64,000 nucleotides of DNA. It comes from Azorhizobium doebereinerae UFLA1-100 (GTDB lineage Bacteria > Pseudomonadota > Alphaproteobacteria > Rhizobiales > Xanthobacteraceae). Under the pieces are notes generated by a model that had not been told where the DNA came from, made no database searches, and saw only the letters and a program-made list of their open reading frames with translations. Below, one piece after another: positions 17,289 to 26,800 of the stretch. The DNA lies in assembly GCF_000473085.1 (NCBI RefSeq), contig NZ_AXBA01000026.1, positions 35,871 to 99,870 on the forward strand, in the 5' to 3' direction. The position numbers and the translations under genes are program-made. The first letter of the stretch is position 1; each line of letters begins with the position of its first letter.

Positions 17289-17300
17289 TGCATTATGCAC
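17285..17300. promoter_or_regulatory. GntR-type operator before the branched-chain-type ABC genes
   Basis: The core TGCATTATGCA at 17289-17299 begins within the stop codon of the lyase gene and lies about 86 nt before the ATG of the binding protein at 17386. All 16 bases at 17285-17300 are identical to 5145-5160. Confidence 0.7.
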
Positions 17301-17385
17301 TTTCGGTTTGACCGGCAAAGTTTGGTCAACTATCGTTCCTTTCAATGGGCAAAAAAAGCCCGCTCATGGTCCTAGGGAGGCCATC

Positions 17386-18597
17386 ATGAACCGGCGCGCA
17401 GCGCTCAGGTTGTTAGCTTCGGCTGCCATCTCCGCACACATGTTGCCATTGCGATCCGCGTTCGCGGATACGATCGGGGTTGATCCGGCGAACAAGACCG
17501 TGACCATCGGCGGGTTCACGCCGATCACCGGCCCCGTCCCCTTCTATGCGATCCTGACCCACGCCGCGGAGGCCTTCTTCCGCGCCGCGAACGAGGCGGG
17601 CGGCATCAAGGGGTGGAAAATCCGCTACGTCACCATGGATGACGGGTACGATCCGGCGCGCAGCGTCGCGGTGACCCGGCGGCTGGTCGAGGACGAGAAG
17701 ATCTTCGCCCTCGTCGCATCCGTGGGCACGGCGACGAACGTGGCGGTGATCCCCTATGCCCAGGAGGCGGGCCTCGGCATGTTCGGGCCGATCGGGGGCG
17801 CCTCGGTGTTCTTCTCGCAGCCGAACGTCTTCCCGCTGCTGCCGGACTACGGCTGGTCGGCGGCCTCGAATGCCGAATACGCCTTGAAGGACCTGAAGCT
17901 CGAGAAGATCGCGCTGCTCTGGGAGAATGACGAGCTCGGCCGATCCGCCAAGCGCGGGTTCGAGCTCTATATGGACGCGCAGAAGCTCGCGCCGGCCGAA
18001 TCCGTGCCGTTCGAAGTGAAGACGACGGACTTCACGCCCCACATCCGGCGGGTGGCCAATTCCGGTGCCCAGGCGGCCATCCTCTTCGGCTCCAATGCGA
18101 ACCTGGCGGGTGCCCTGAAGGCCGCCGACCGGCAGGCGCTCAAGTTGAACTGGTTCGCGCCGTTCTTCACCGCCGACCCCTCAACCTACAAGCTCGCCGG
18201 CAAGCTGCTCGACGGGGTGTACTTCTCGTCCTGGCTGCTGCCGGTCACGAGCGAGGATCCGGCGGTCAAGGCGTATCGGGACGCCATTACGAAATACTAT
18301 CCCGATGATCCGGTCGGCGTATTCGGCCTCAACGGCTGGAGCAATGCGGCGCTGTTCGCGAAGGTCTTCGAGGCGCTGATCGACAGCGGCAAGCCGATCA
18401 CGCGCGAGAACCTGCTGGCCGCCGGCAACACGCTCACCGATGCCTCGGTGGGCGGCGCGCGGAAGGTCACCTTCACGGCGAATGACCATCGGGGGACGCG
18501 CCAGGAGGCGATCCTCCAGGCGCGGGATGGTGCCTTCACCATGGTGAGGGACTTCCGCCCCTATCCGGCCGTCGCGTTCGACGCCAAGCCGGCCTAG
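17386..18597 (+). CDS. ABC transporter substrate-binding protein (LivJ/Leu-Ile-Val-binding type)
   Basis: This is a 403-residue periplasmic binding protein with an MNRRAALRLLASAAISAHM signal region and cleavage near AFA-D. The mature part follows the type I periplasmic-binding fold: KTVTIGGFTPITGP at the start, KIRYVTMDDGYDP, and the inter-lobe block SVGTATNVAVIPYAQEAG. A strong AGGGAGG precedes ATG 17386. It feeds the LivHMGF-like genes at 20360-23749, from which it is separated by two dehydrogenase genes. LivJ-like proteins bind amino acids, but also aromatic acids, amides and urea. Its operator ties it to the CoA pathway, so a carboxylate or amide is more likely than leucine. Confidence 0.85.
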   Translation: MNRRAALRLLASAAISAHMLPLRSAFADTIGVDPANKTVTIGGFTPITGPVPFYAILTHAAEAFFRAANEAGGIKGWKIRYVTMDDGYDPARSVAVTRRLVEDEKIFALVASVGTATNVAVIPYAQEAGLGMFGPIGGASVFFSQPNVFPLLPDYGWSAASNAEYALKDLKLEKIALLWENDELGRSAKRGFELYMDAQKLAPAESVPFEVKTTDFTPHIRRVANSGAQAAILFGSNANLAGALKAADRQALKLNWFAPFFTADPSTYKLAGKLLDGVYFSSWLLPVTSEDPAVKAYRDAITKYYPDDPVGVFGLNGWSNAALFAKVFEALIDSGKPITRENLLAAGNTLTDASVGGARKVTFTANDHRGTRQEAILQARDGAFTMVRDFRPYPAVAFDAKPA

Positions 18598-18701
18598 CTG
18601 CATCCGCAGGCTTGCAGCATCTTCGTGCCGCGGGCGATCGGCCGCATCGCCCGCGCGCTGGGCTCACCCATCGCGGCCACCCATGCATCAAGGATCAGTC
18701 T

Positions 18702-19448
18702 ATGGCTGGATCTCCCGTAAGTGGCCCTCCGCGTCTGGATGGTCAGGTCGCGCTCGTCACGGGCGCGGCCGGTGGTATTGGCAGGGCCGTCGTGCGTGTT
18801 CTGGCGGAGGCGGGCGCCAGGGTGGTGGCGACGGACATCGTCGCGGAGGCGGATCTTGCGCAGGCGGCGGGCTACAAGCGTTGCGATCTCACCTCCCAGC
18901 AGGACAGCGAGCGGCTGATTGACGAGGTCTGCGCCGAGTTCGGGGCCGTCGACATCCTCGTCCTCTGCGCGGGCAGCATCTCGAACAAGCCGCTGTGGGA
19001 GTCCACCGATGAGGAGTGGAAGTCCGTCTTCGACGTCAATGTCATGGGGGTCGTCCATCCGGTCCGCAAGCTCTACCCGCTGATGGCGGAACGCGGCTAC
19101 GGCAAGATCGTCGCGCTCGGCTCCATCGCCGCGAAGATCGGCGGTGTCGCGTCCGGCCCCTCCTATGTGGCGGCGAAATCCGCGGTCCACGGCCTGATGA
19201 AGTGGGTCGCGAAGGCCGGGGCGGGCAAGGGCGTCTATGCGAACATCATTGCGCCGGGGCCCGTCGAGACGCCCATGTGGGCGAACGTGACGGGGCAGGC
19301 GCCGCCTTCGGCGAGCGGCAGCGTCCCGCTCGGTCGCTTCGGCACGCCCGACGACATCGCCCAAAGCATTCTTTTCCTCTGCTCGCCCGCGTCGAACTGG
19401 ATCACCGGCACGGTGCTCGACGTGAATGGCGGCATGTTGATGGATTGA
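18702..19448 (+). CDS. SDR-family NAD(P)-dependent oxidoreductase
   Basis: This is a 248-residue classical short-chain dehydrogenase. The cofactor loop TGAAGGIGRA follows QVALV near residue 15. The catalytic Ser, Tyr and Lys are visible in GSIAAKIGG and in SYVAAKSA, and the C-terminal WITGTVLDVNGG is standard. The motif VVATDIV after strand 2 places an Asp at the ribose position, which suggests NAD+. ATG 18702 has AAGGA upstream. The next gene starts 3 nt after its stop. Between the binding protein and the permeases, it probably oxidises or reduces a hydroxy/keto intermediate of the imported compound. Confidence 0.85.
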   Translation: MAGSPVSGPPRLDGQVALVTGAAGGIGRAVVRVLAEAGARVVATDIVAEADLAQAAGYKRCDLTSQQDSERLIDEVCAEFGAVDILVLCAGSISNKPLWESTDEEWKSVFDVNVMGVVHPVRKLYPLMAERGYGKIVALGSIAAKIGGVASGPSYVAAKSAVHGLMKWVAKAGAGKGVYANIIAPGPVETPMWANVTGQAPPSASGSVPLGRFGTPDDIAQSILFLCSPASNWITGTVLDVNGGMLMD

Positions 19449-19451
19449 ACA

Positions 19452-20363
19452 ATGACCTCGCACGAAACGATCGGATTCATCGGGCTGGGCGTGATGGGCG
19501 GACCGATGTGCCGCAACCTCGCCCAGAAGCACGAGGGGGCGGTGACCGCCTTCGACCTCAATGCCGCGGCGCTCGCGGACCTGTCGGACACCAAGGCCGC
19601 TGTCGCAGCTTCCGTTGCTGAAGTGGCGCGCGCGGCGGATGTGATCTTCCTGTCCCTGCCCGGCGACGCGCAAGTGGAGCGGGTCTGCACGGGCCCCGAC
19701 GGCATCCTTGCCGCCGCCCGGCCGGGCTCGGTGGTGGTGGATCTCAGCACCACGTCGGTCGGCGCGGCGCACCGGGTCGGGGCGGCGCTCGCCGCCCGCG
19801 GCATCGGCTTTGCCGACGCGCCCGTCGCCCGGACGCGCGAGGCGGCGCGCAAGGGGGAACTGAGCATCATGGTGGGGGCCAGCCCGGAGGTCTTCGAACG
19901 GATCCGGCCGCTTCTCGGCCACATGGGCACCGATGTCACCCATTGCGGTCAGATCGGCACCGGGCAGACGGTGAAGCTGATCAACAACAATCTGCTGTTC
20001 GAGCATGTGGTCGCGCTGGCCGAGATGATGGTGCTCGGAGAGCGGGCGGGGGTCGCGCCCCAGGTCCTGCTGGAGGCGGTCTCCAAGGGCTCGGGAGACA
20101 GCTTCGCCCTGCGCAATCACGGCATGAAGGCCATGTTGCCCCGGGCCTTCCCGGAGAAGGCGTTTCCGCCCGAATATGTGCTGAAGGACATCGACTACCT
20201 GCTCGCGCTGGCCAAGGAGCACGGCTTCGATGCCAAGGCCGTGGAGCTGGCCCGGCGCTATTACGAGGCGGCCCGGACGCAGGGCGTCTCCGGGCGGTAT
20301 TTCCCCTGCGTGATCGAGGTGATCGAGGCCGGCGCCGCGCGCGACCTGCAGGTCGCGTCGTGA
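19452..20363 (+). CDS. Beta-hydroxyacid dehydrogenase (3-hydroxyisobutyrate / tartronate semialdehyde reductase family)
   Basis: This 303-residue protein has the N-terminal Rossmann block IGFIGLGVMGGPMCRNLA, the substrate-binding DAPVARTREAARKGELSIMVG segment and the catalytic lysine in GTGQTVKLINNNLL. It lacks the commonest DAPVSGG wording of 3-HIBDH (it has DAPVARTR), so the acid-binding loop is altered. The family interconverts 3-hydroxy acids and semialdehydes such as tartronate semialdehyde. The stop codon overlaps the GTG of the permease gene by 4 nt, which makes it part of the transporter operon. It could handle the glyoxylate- or semialdehyde-level product after lyase cleavage. Confidence 0.82.
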   Translation: MTSHETIGFIGLGVMGGPMCRNLAQKHEGAVTAFDLNAAALADLSDTKAAVAASVAEVARAADVIFLSLPGDAQVERVCTGPDGILAAARPGSVVVDLSTTSVGAAHRVGAALAARGIGFADAPVARTREAARKGELSIMVGASPEVFERIRPLLGHMGTDVTHCGQIGTGQTVKLINNNLLFEHVVALAEMMVLGERAGVAPQVLLEAVSKGSGDSFALRNHGMKAMLPRAFPEKAFPPEYVLKDIDYLLALAKEHGFDAKAVELARRYYEAARTQGVSGRYFPCVIEVIEAGAARDLQVAS

Positions 20364-21259
20364 GCGGGCTTTTCGCCCTTTTCCAGGACTTGCCGACCCT
20401 GCTCTGGTCCGGCCTCGTTTCAGGCTGCCTGTATGGCCTCGGCGCGCTCGGCCTGGTGATGGTCTTCAAGAGCTCGCGGGTGGTCAATTTCGCGCACGGC
20501 AATCTGGCGGGACTGGCCGCCTTCCTGGTCTACGGCTTCTCGTCCGGCGTCCTGCTCAACCTGTCCTGGGGCAGCGCCGTCGCGCTGTCCCTCGGCCTCA
20601 CCTGCCTTGTCGGCGTGCTCGCCTATGCGGTGATCGCCCCGCTGGTGTTCAAGTCCGATCTCACCAGCACCATCGCCACGCTGGGCATAGGCCTCATCCT
20701 CCAGGGCACGATCCAGATCGTGTTCGGGGCGGAGATCGTCAGCTTGGAACTGCCCATCCCGTCGTTCGGGTTCGGCGTGGGGGGGCTGCGGATCACGGCC
20801 TACGACCTGACCGTCCTGGCGGTCACGATCCTGATGATCGGTTCGCTGTTCTTCGTCATCGAGCGCACCAAGCTCGGCATCGCCTTCCGCGCGGTCTGCT
20901 CGAACCCCTTCGCCAGCCGCGTCTGCGGCTTGAACCTGCGCCTGGTCCACCTGTTCTCGTGGGTGTCCGGGGCGGTCCTGGGGCTGGTGGCCGCGCTGCT
21001 CATCGTTCCCACCACCTTCCTGAGCTCGACGACGGTCGCCTCGTTCATGCTGACCGCCTTCACGGCCGCGGTGGTCGGGGGATTTTCGAGCCTTCCGGGC
21101 GCCGCGGTCGGCGGCATCCTGGTGGGTGTCGCGATGAACCTGTTCTCCTTCTACGTCTCGCCCGAGTTCATGAACACCTTCCTGCTTGGGGTCATCATGC
21201 TCACCTTGAACTTCTTTCCCGACGGTCTCCTCGAAAAGGCGGTAGGTGGCCGTGTCTGA
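20360..21259 (+). CDS. livH: Branched-chain-type ABC transporter permease (LivH)
   Basis: This is a 299-residue membrane protein with eight or so hydrophobic segments. It has the LivH signature SGCLYGLGALGLVMVFKSSRVVNFAHG near the N-terminus and AVVGGFSSLPGAAVGGILVG near the C-terminus. The GTG start at 20360 overlaps the stop of the dehydrogenase (GTGA). It forms the membrane channel with the LivM-like protein that follows, with which it overlaps by 14 nt. Confidence 0.87.
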   Translation: MSGLFALFQDLPTLLWSGLVSGCLYGLGALGLVMVFKSSRVVNFAHGNLAGLAAFLVYGFSSGVLLNLSWGSAVALSLGLTCLVGVLAYAVIAPLVFKSDLTSTIATLGIGLILQGTIQIVFGAEIVSLELPIPSFGFGVGGLRITAYDLTVLAVTILMIGSLFFVIERTKLGIAFRAVCSNPFASRVCGLNLRLVHLFSWVSGAVLGLVAALLIVPTTFLSSTTVASFMLTAFTAAVVGGFSSLPGAAVGGILVGVAMNLFSFYVSPEFMNTFLLGVIMLTLNFFPDGLLEKAVGGRV

Positions 21260-22226
21260 GCTTGTGCATCCCGAAGGGGCCATCCGGAGCCCGGCCCGCG
21301 CCGTGCCCGATCTGCGCAAATGGCTCGCCGCGCTGGTCGTGGCCGTCCTGGCGGTGCTGCCGATGCTGTCGGGCTCGTTCCTGCTCTACAGCCTGTCGCT
21401 CTGCTTCGCCAATGCGATCGCCGTGCTCTCGGTCAGCGTTCTGGTGCGATATGGCGGCGAGGTGTCCATCGGGCACAGCTTCTTCGTCGCGCTGGGCGCG
21501 TACACCGTGGCCGTCATGGAGAAGCATCTCGGCCTGGGGCTGTGGATCAGCCTGCCGGTCGCCCTGCTCATGGGCTTCGCGGCCGGGTTGCTGTTCGCGG
21601 TCCCTTCCCGCCGCATGTCCGGCATATATCTCGCCGTCGCCAGCATGGCTCTGGCTCTCAGCCTTCCTGAGCTGCTGATCCATATGGAGCGGTGGACCGG
21701 GGGATTCGAGGGCCTGTATATCTCCCGCGACCTTCTGCCCGGCGTCGCGAAGGCCGGTCAGCGATACTATTTCGCCTTGGCCGCCCTCATCCTGGTCTGT
21801 CTGGCCATGGCGCATTTCCGCGGCTCCCGCCAGGGCATGGCGCTGCTTCTGGCGCGCGCCCATCCCCGCGCCGCGGAGGCCTTCGGAATCACCCGGAGCT
21901 GGGCGCGCATCAGCGTCTTTGCCTTGAGCGCCACGCTGGCATCGCTCTCCGGCGCGGTGGTGGCGTTTGCGAGCTCCACCGTGTCGCCCAACAGCTTCAC
22001 GCTCTGGAGCGGAATCTTCTACCTGGTGGGCTCGGTGGTCAGCCTGCAGGGCACATCGCTCCTCGCGGCGCTGGTCGGGGGCGGGATCATTACCCTGGTT
22101 CCGCAGTATCTGGCTGGCGCGGGAGACTATGTGCCCATCCTGTACGGCTCCGCGCTGCTGATCGTGACCCTGCTCGCCAACAGCGGCTCCGGCCTGCGCC
22201 GCCTCCTGCCCGGCAAGGGAGCCTGA
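21246..22226 (+). CDS. livM: Branched-chain-type ABC transporter permease (LivM)
   Basis: This is a 326-residue membrane protein with the LivM pattern VRYGGEVSIGHSFFVALGAY and the later GIYLAVASMALALSLPELL. The GTG at 21246 overlaps the livH gene; a second GTG at 21252 is an alternative start. It is the partner channel of LivH, with ATPases following directly (the next ATG is 1 nt after its stop). Confidence 0.86.
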   Translation: MAVSELVHPEGAIRSPARAVPDLRKWLAALVVAVLAVLPMLSGSFLLYSLSLCFANAIAVLSVSVLVRYGGEVSIGHSFFVALGAYTVAVMEKHLGLGLWISLPVALLMGFAAGLLFAVPSRRMSGIYLAVASMALALSLPELLIHMERWTGGFEGLYISRDLLPGVAKAGQRYYFALAALILVCLAMAHFRGSRQGMALLLARAHPRAAEAFGITRSWARISVFALSATLASLSGAVVAFASSTVSPNSFTLWSGIFYLVGSVVSLQGTSLLAALVGGGIITLVPQYLAGAGDYVPILYGSALLIVTLLANSGSGLRRLLPGKGA

Positions 22227-22227
22227 T

Positions 22228-23028
22228 ATGGCGATCATCCATGCGGAAGCGGCGCCCGAGACGCGGGGGGCGCTCGTCGCGAGCGGCATAAACCTGTCGT
22301 TCGGCGGCATCGATGTGCTCAAGGGCGTCGACCTGGACCTCCGGCCCGGATTGGTCACGGGTCTGATCGGGCCGAACGGGGCTGGCAAGACCAGCCTCTT
22401 CAACTGCCTGACGGGCCTGTATCATCCGAACCGGGGACGGATCGCGCTCGGCGATACGGCGCTTGATGTGCTGTCTCCGGCGCGCAGGGCTGGCCTGGGC
22501 ATGGTGCGTTCGTTTCAGCACATGGCGCTGAGCCCCGATCTCACCCTGCTGGAAAACGTCATGACCGGCCTGACGCTGTCTCGCCGCAGCGGATGGGGCA
22601 GTGCCTTCCTGCCCATGCCGCGCGGCCGCGCGGAGACGCAGGATGCCCGGCGCAGGGCGATGGCGGCGCTCGATGAGCTCGGCATCGCCGGAGCGGCGGA
22701 TCTTGCCCCTCCGGAACTGCCGCCCGGCACGCAGCGCCTGGGGGAAATCGCCCGTGCCCTCGTCGGGGGGCCGAAGGTGCTCCTGCTGGACGAGCCCGCC
22801 GCCGGCTTGAACGCCGTGGAAACGCGCGACCTGACGCGCGCTTTGCGGCGGGTCATGCATCCCGCGCTCATCATGGTGGTGGTGGAGCATGACATGGACC
22901 TGATCATGCAGCTGTGCGACCAGATCTACGTGCTCAACTTCGGCAAGGTCATCGCCTGCGGTTCGCCGGAGGCGGTCCAGGCCGATCCGGAGGTCCTGCG
23001 GGTCTATCTCGGGGCTGGCGATGAATGA
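22228..23028 (+). CDS. livG: Branched-chain-type ABC transporter ATPase (LivG)
   Basis: This is a 266-residue ATPase with Walker A GPNGAGKT, the LivG-type SFQHMALSPDLTLLENV Q-loop region, Walker B LLLDEPAAGLN and the switch HD. The ABC signature is divergent (LPPGTQRLGEIARAL instead of LSxGQQ/LPYGxQR), which is within the range seen in LivG proteins. It overlaps the next ATPase gene by 8 nt. Confidence 0.87.
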   Translation: MAIIHAEAAPETRGALVASGINLSFGGIDVLKGVDLDLRPGLVTGLIGPNGAGKTSLFNCLTGLYHPNRGRIALGDTALDVLSPARRAGLGMVRSFQHMALSPDLTLLENVMTGLTLSRRSGWGSAFLPMPRGRAETQDARRRAMAALDELGIAGAADLAPPELPPGTQRLGEIARALVGGPKVLLLDEPAAGLNAVETRDLTRALRRVMHPALIMVVVEHDMDLIMQLCDQIYVLNFGKVIACGSPEAVQADPEVLRVYLGAGDE

Positions 23029-23749
23029 TCTTCTGAAAGTCCGGGGCCTGCGCGTGCGCTACGGCGCCACCTGCGGCGTTGCCGATGTGGAGCTTGCCGT
23101 GCCATCCGGCGCGGTCGTCTCGTTGCTCGGCGCGAACGGCGCCGGCAAGTCCTCGATCCTGAAGGGGGTGGCCGGATTGGCCGAGGCCGAGGGCGAGGTG
23201 ATCTTCGCGGGGCGGGACCTCAGCCGGGCCTCCGCGCGCGAGCGGGTCAGGAGCGGCATAGTCTATGTGCCGGAGGGGCGCGAGATTGTCGCGGCGCTGA
23301 CCGTGGACGAGAACCTCACCCTGGGCGGCTTCATGCTCGACGGCAGAACGCGTGCCGCGCGGCGCAGCACGATCCTGGATCTCTTCCCGGAAATCTCCAA
23401 CAGAACGCGGGCGCCGGCCTGGATGCTGAGCGGGGGCGAACAGCAGATGCTCGCGATCGGCCGGGCCCTCATGAGCGCGCCCCGGCTGCTGCTGCTGGAC
23501 GAGCCGTCCCTGGGCCTGGCGCCCCTGCTCATCCGGCGCGTGTTCGAGCGGCTCGGGCAAATCCGCTCGGAGACCGGCCTCTCGATCCTGCTCGTCGAGC
23601 AGAATTACGCGATGGTCTCGCGCTTCTCGGACATTCTCTATTTCGTGCGCAGCGGCCAGATATCCGGTCACCGGCTGGCAAGCGAGATCGACGTGTCGGA
23701 GGAGGGGCGCCGGGAGCTTCTCGAATCCTATCTCGGCGCCCGGCACTGA
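23021..23749 (+). CDS. livF: Branched-chain-type ABC transporter ATPase (LivF)
   Basis: This is a 242-residue ATPase with Walker A GANGAGKSS, signature LSGGEQQML, Walker B LLLDEPSLGLAP and the YVPEGREI block typical of LivF. It is the last gene of the large plus-strand catabolic region, and a hairpin at 23802-23829 follows before the convergent efflux genes. Confidence 0.87.
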   Translation: MNDLLKVRGLRVRYGATCGVADVELAVPSGAVVSLLGANGAGKSSILKGVAGLAEAEGEVIFAGRDLSRASARERVRSGIVYVPEGREIVAALTVDENLTLGGFMLDGRTRAARRSTILDLFPEISNRTRAPAWMLSGGEQQMLAIGRALMSAPRLLLLDEPSLGLAPLLIRRVFERLGQIRSETGLSILLVEQNYAMVSRFSDILYFVRSGQISGHRLASEIDVSEEGRRELLESYLGARH

Positions 23750-23801
23750 ACATCCGCAGACCGTGTCGGGGAGGCCGCACCGCACCCCCCTTGGCAGGCC
23801 G

Positions 23802-23829
23802 GTGCCGGCGGCGTCATCGCCACCGGCAC
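23802..23829. terminator. Hairpin between livF and the RND gene
   Basis: GTGCCGGCGGCG (23802-23813) pairs with CGCCACCGGCAC (23818-23829), with one mismatch, around a TCAT loop. It lies between two converging operons and probably serves both 3' ends. No clear T-run is present. Confidence 0.55.
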
Positions 23830-23866
23830 GTCCAGCCACCCGCACGCCCAAGTGGGCCGTGCTGGA

Positions 23867-26800
23867 TCAGGCCTGATGCGGCGCGGGAGCGGCGCCGTCA
23901 GCTTCCGTCTCGGGTTCCACTTCCGCGTGGGTGTGGGCCTTGGCGATCAGCACATAGGCGGCGGGCACGACGTAGAGCGTGAACAGCGTGCCGATGGCGA
24001 GGCCGGTGGCGATGACGAGGCCGAGGTTGTAGCGCGAGGCGGCGCCCGCGCCTGAGGCGAAGATCAGCGGTAGCACGCCGAGCACCATGGCCGCCGTGGT
24101 CATCAGGATCGGCCGCAGCCGCAGCGTCGCGGCGCCGATGATCGCCTCGCGCTTCGACTTGCCGGCGATCTGCAGCTCGTTGGCCACCTCCAACATCAGG
24201 ATGCCGTGCTTGCTGATGAGGCCCATCAGCGTGGTCAGGCCCACCTGGGTGTAGATGTTGATGCTGGCGCCGCCGATGCCGATGCTGATGAAGATCAGCG
24301 CGCCGGCCAGCGACATGGGCACCGAGAGCAGGATCACCACCGGGTCGCGGAAGCTGTTGAACAGCGCCGCCAGCGACAGGAAGATCACGATCAGGGCGAA
24401 GGCGAAGGTGGTGACGAAGCCGCCGCTTTCCTGCACATACTGACGCGAGGCGCCACCGAAATCGAGGGTGTAGCCGGTGGGCAGGGTGCGCTGGGCGAGG
24501 TCCTTCAGCGCGGTGATGGCGTCGCCCGTGGTGACGCCCGGCGCCACCACGCCGGCGATGGTGGCGGCGTTCACCTGCTGGAAGTGGTTGAGCGATTCCG
24601 GCACCGTCTTGGTCTCGATGCGGGCCACGGTGGAGAGCGGAACCATGGTGCCGTCCCCGGTGCGGATGTAATAATCCAGCACCTGAGCGGTGTTGAGGCG
24701 GGCCTCCTGCTTCACTTGGGGGATCACCTTGTAGGAGCGCCCGTCGAGGCTGAAGTAGTTGACATAGCCGCCGCCCAGCAGGCTGGACAGGGCGCCGCCC
24801 ACGTCGCTCATCTTCAGGCCGAGCAGCGAGGTCTTCTCGCGGTCGATGGTGACGGAGGCCTGCGGCTGGTCGATCTTCAGGTCGTTGTTGAGGAAGATGA
24901 ACAGGCCGGTCTCGAGCGCATCCTGGAGGAACTTGGCCGCCACCGCGTTCAGCTTGTCGAAGCCATCGGTGGTGCCGATCACGATCTGCATGGGCAGGCC
25001 GTTCGATCCCGGCAGGGGCGATTGCTGGAAGGCCACGATGTTCTGCCCAGCCACCTGGTTCAGCTCCTGCTGGATCATCGGCTGGAGGGTCTTCGTCGTC
25101 TGCTTGCGCTGGTCCCAGGGCTTCAGCACCCAGCCGGCGATGCTGGTGCCGGGGGCCTCCACCTGGAACACCGTGTCGGTCTCCGGGTGCTTGGCGAAGG
25201 TCTCGTAGGTCTGCTTGCCGTAGAGCAGCTTCTGCTCCAGCGTCGCGTCGGGCGCGGAGATGGTCTGGGCGAGGATGATGCCCTGGTCTTCCTCCGGGGC
25301 AAGCTCGCTTTGCGAGGAGCCGTACAGCCAGTAGACGCTGCACAGCACGAGGCCGGCGAACACGGCGATGACCGGGAGATAGTTCAGGGCGCCGGCGAGC
25401 GAGCGGGAATAGGCGCCGGTCACGGCTCCCATCACCCGGTCCACGGCCATCACCATGCGGGATTCCAGGTCGCCGCCGGCATGGTCCACGGGCTTGAGCA
25501 TGTAGGCCGACATCATCGGCGTCAGGGTCAGGGCCACCACGGCGGAAATGGTCACCGCGCCCACCAGCGTGAAGGCGAACTCGGTGAACAGCGCGCCGGT
25601 GAGGCCGCCCTGGAAGCCGATCGGCACATAGACCGCGATCAGCACCACCGTCATGGCGATGATCGGGTTGGCCAACTGCCGGGCGGCGGTGAACGCCGCC
25701 TGGAGCGGCTTCATGCCTTCCTCCATGTGGTGGTTGACGCTTTCCACCACGATGATGGCGTCGTCCACCACCAGGCCGATGGCGAGCACCAGGGCCAGCA
25801 GCGTGAGCAGGTTGATGCTGAAGCCGAACGCCAGCATCATCAGGAAGGTGCCGATGAGCGACAGCGGGATGGCGATGACCGGGATCAGCACCGAGCGCCA
25901 GGAGCCCAGGAAGGCGAACACCACCAGCGTGACGATGACCAGGGCCTCGACCAGCGTATGGATCACCTCCTCGATGGAGCTGTTCACGAAGTCGGAGCTG
26001 TCATAGATCACGCCCATGGTCAGCCCGTTGGGCAACTGCTTCTCGATGTCGGGCAGCGCCGCGCGCACGCCCTTGATGACGTCGAGCAGGTTGGCGGTCG
26101 GGGCGATCTGGATGCCGATGTAGACCGACTGGCGGCCGTTGAACATGGTGGCGCTGTCGTAGTCGTCCGCGCCCAGCGTAACGTTGGCCACGTCCTTGAG
26201 CCGGACGATGGCGCCGTTGGCCGACTTGACGATGAGGTTCTTGAACTCGTCCACATTGTGCAGGCTGGTGGAGGCGGTGAGGTTCACCTGCACCATCTGC
26301 CCCTTGGTGTTGCCGAGGCTGGCGATATAGTCGTTGTTGGCAAGCGCGGTGGAAACCTCGGAGGCGGTGACGCCATAGGCGGCGAGCCGGATCGGGTCGA
26401 GCCAGGCGCGCATGGCGAAGGTCTTGCTGCCCAGCAGCTCCGCGGTCTGCACGCCTTCAACCGCCTGGAGCTTCGGCTGCACTACGCGGATCAGATAGTC
26501 GGTGATCTGGTTGGGCGCGATGACCTCGCTGCGGAAGCCGATATACATGGAATCGATGGTCTGGCCGACCTTCACCGTCAGCACCGGCTGCTGCGACCCG
26601 GAGGGCAATTGGTTGAGCACCGAATTGACCTTGGTGTTGATCTCGGTGAGCGCCTTTCCGGTATCGTAGTTGAGGCGCAGATTGACCGTGATGGTGCTGG
26701 TGCCGGTGGTGCTGGTGGAGGTCATGTAGTCGATGCCGTTCGCCTGGGCGACGGCATTTTCCAGCGGCGTGGTGATGAAGCCCGCCACCACCTCCGGGTC

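Noticed and set aside
18594..20222. A 542-codon minus-strand open frame opposite the SDR and beta-hydroxyacid dehydrogenase
   Set aside because: It is an antisense shadow; the plus-strand products have complete catalytic motifs.
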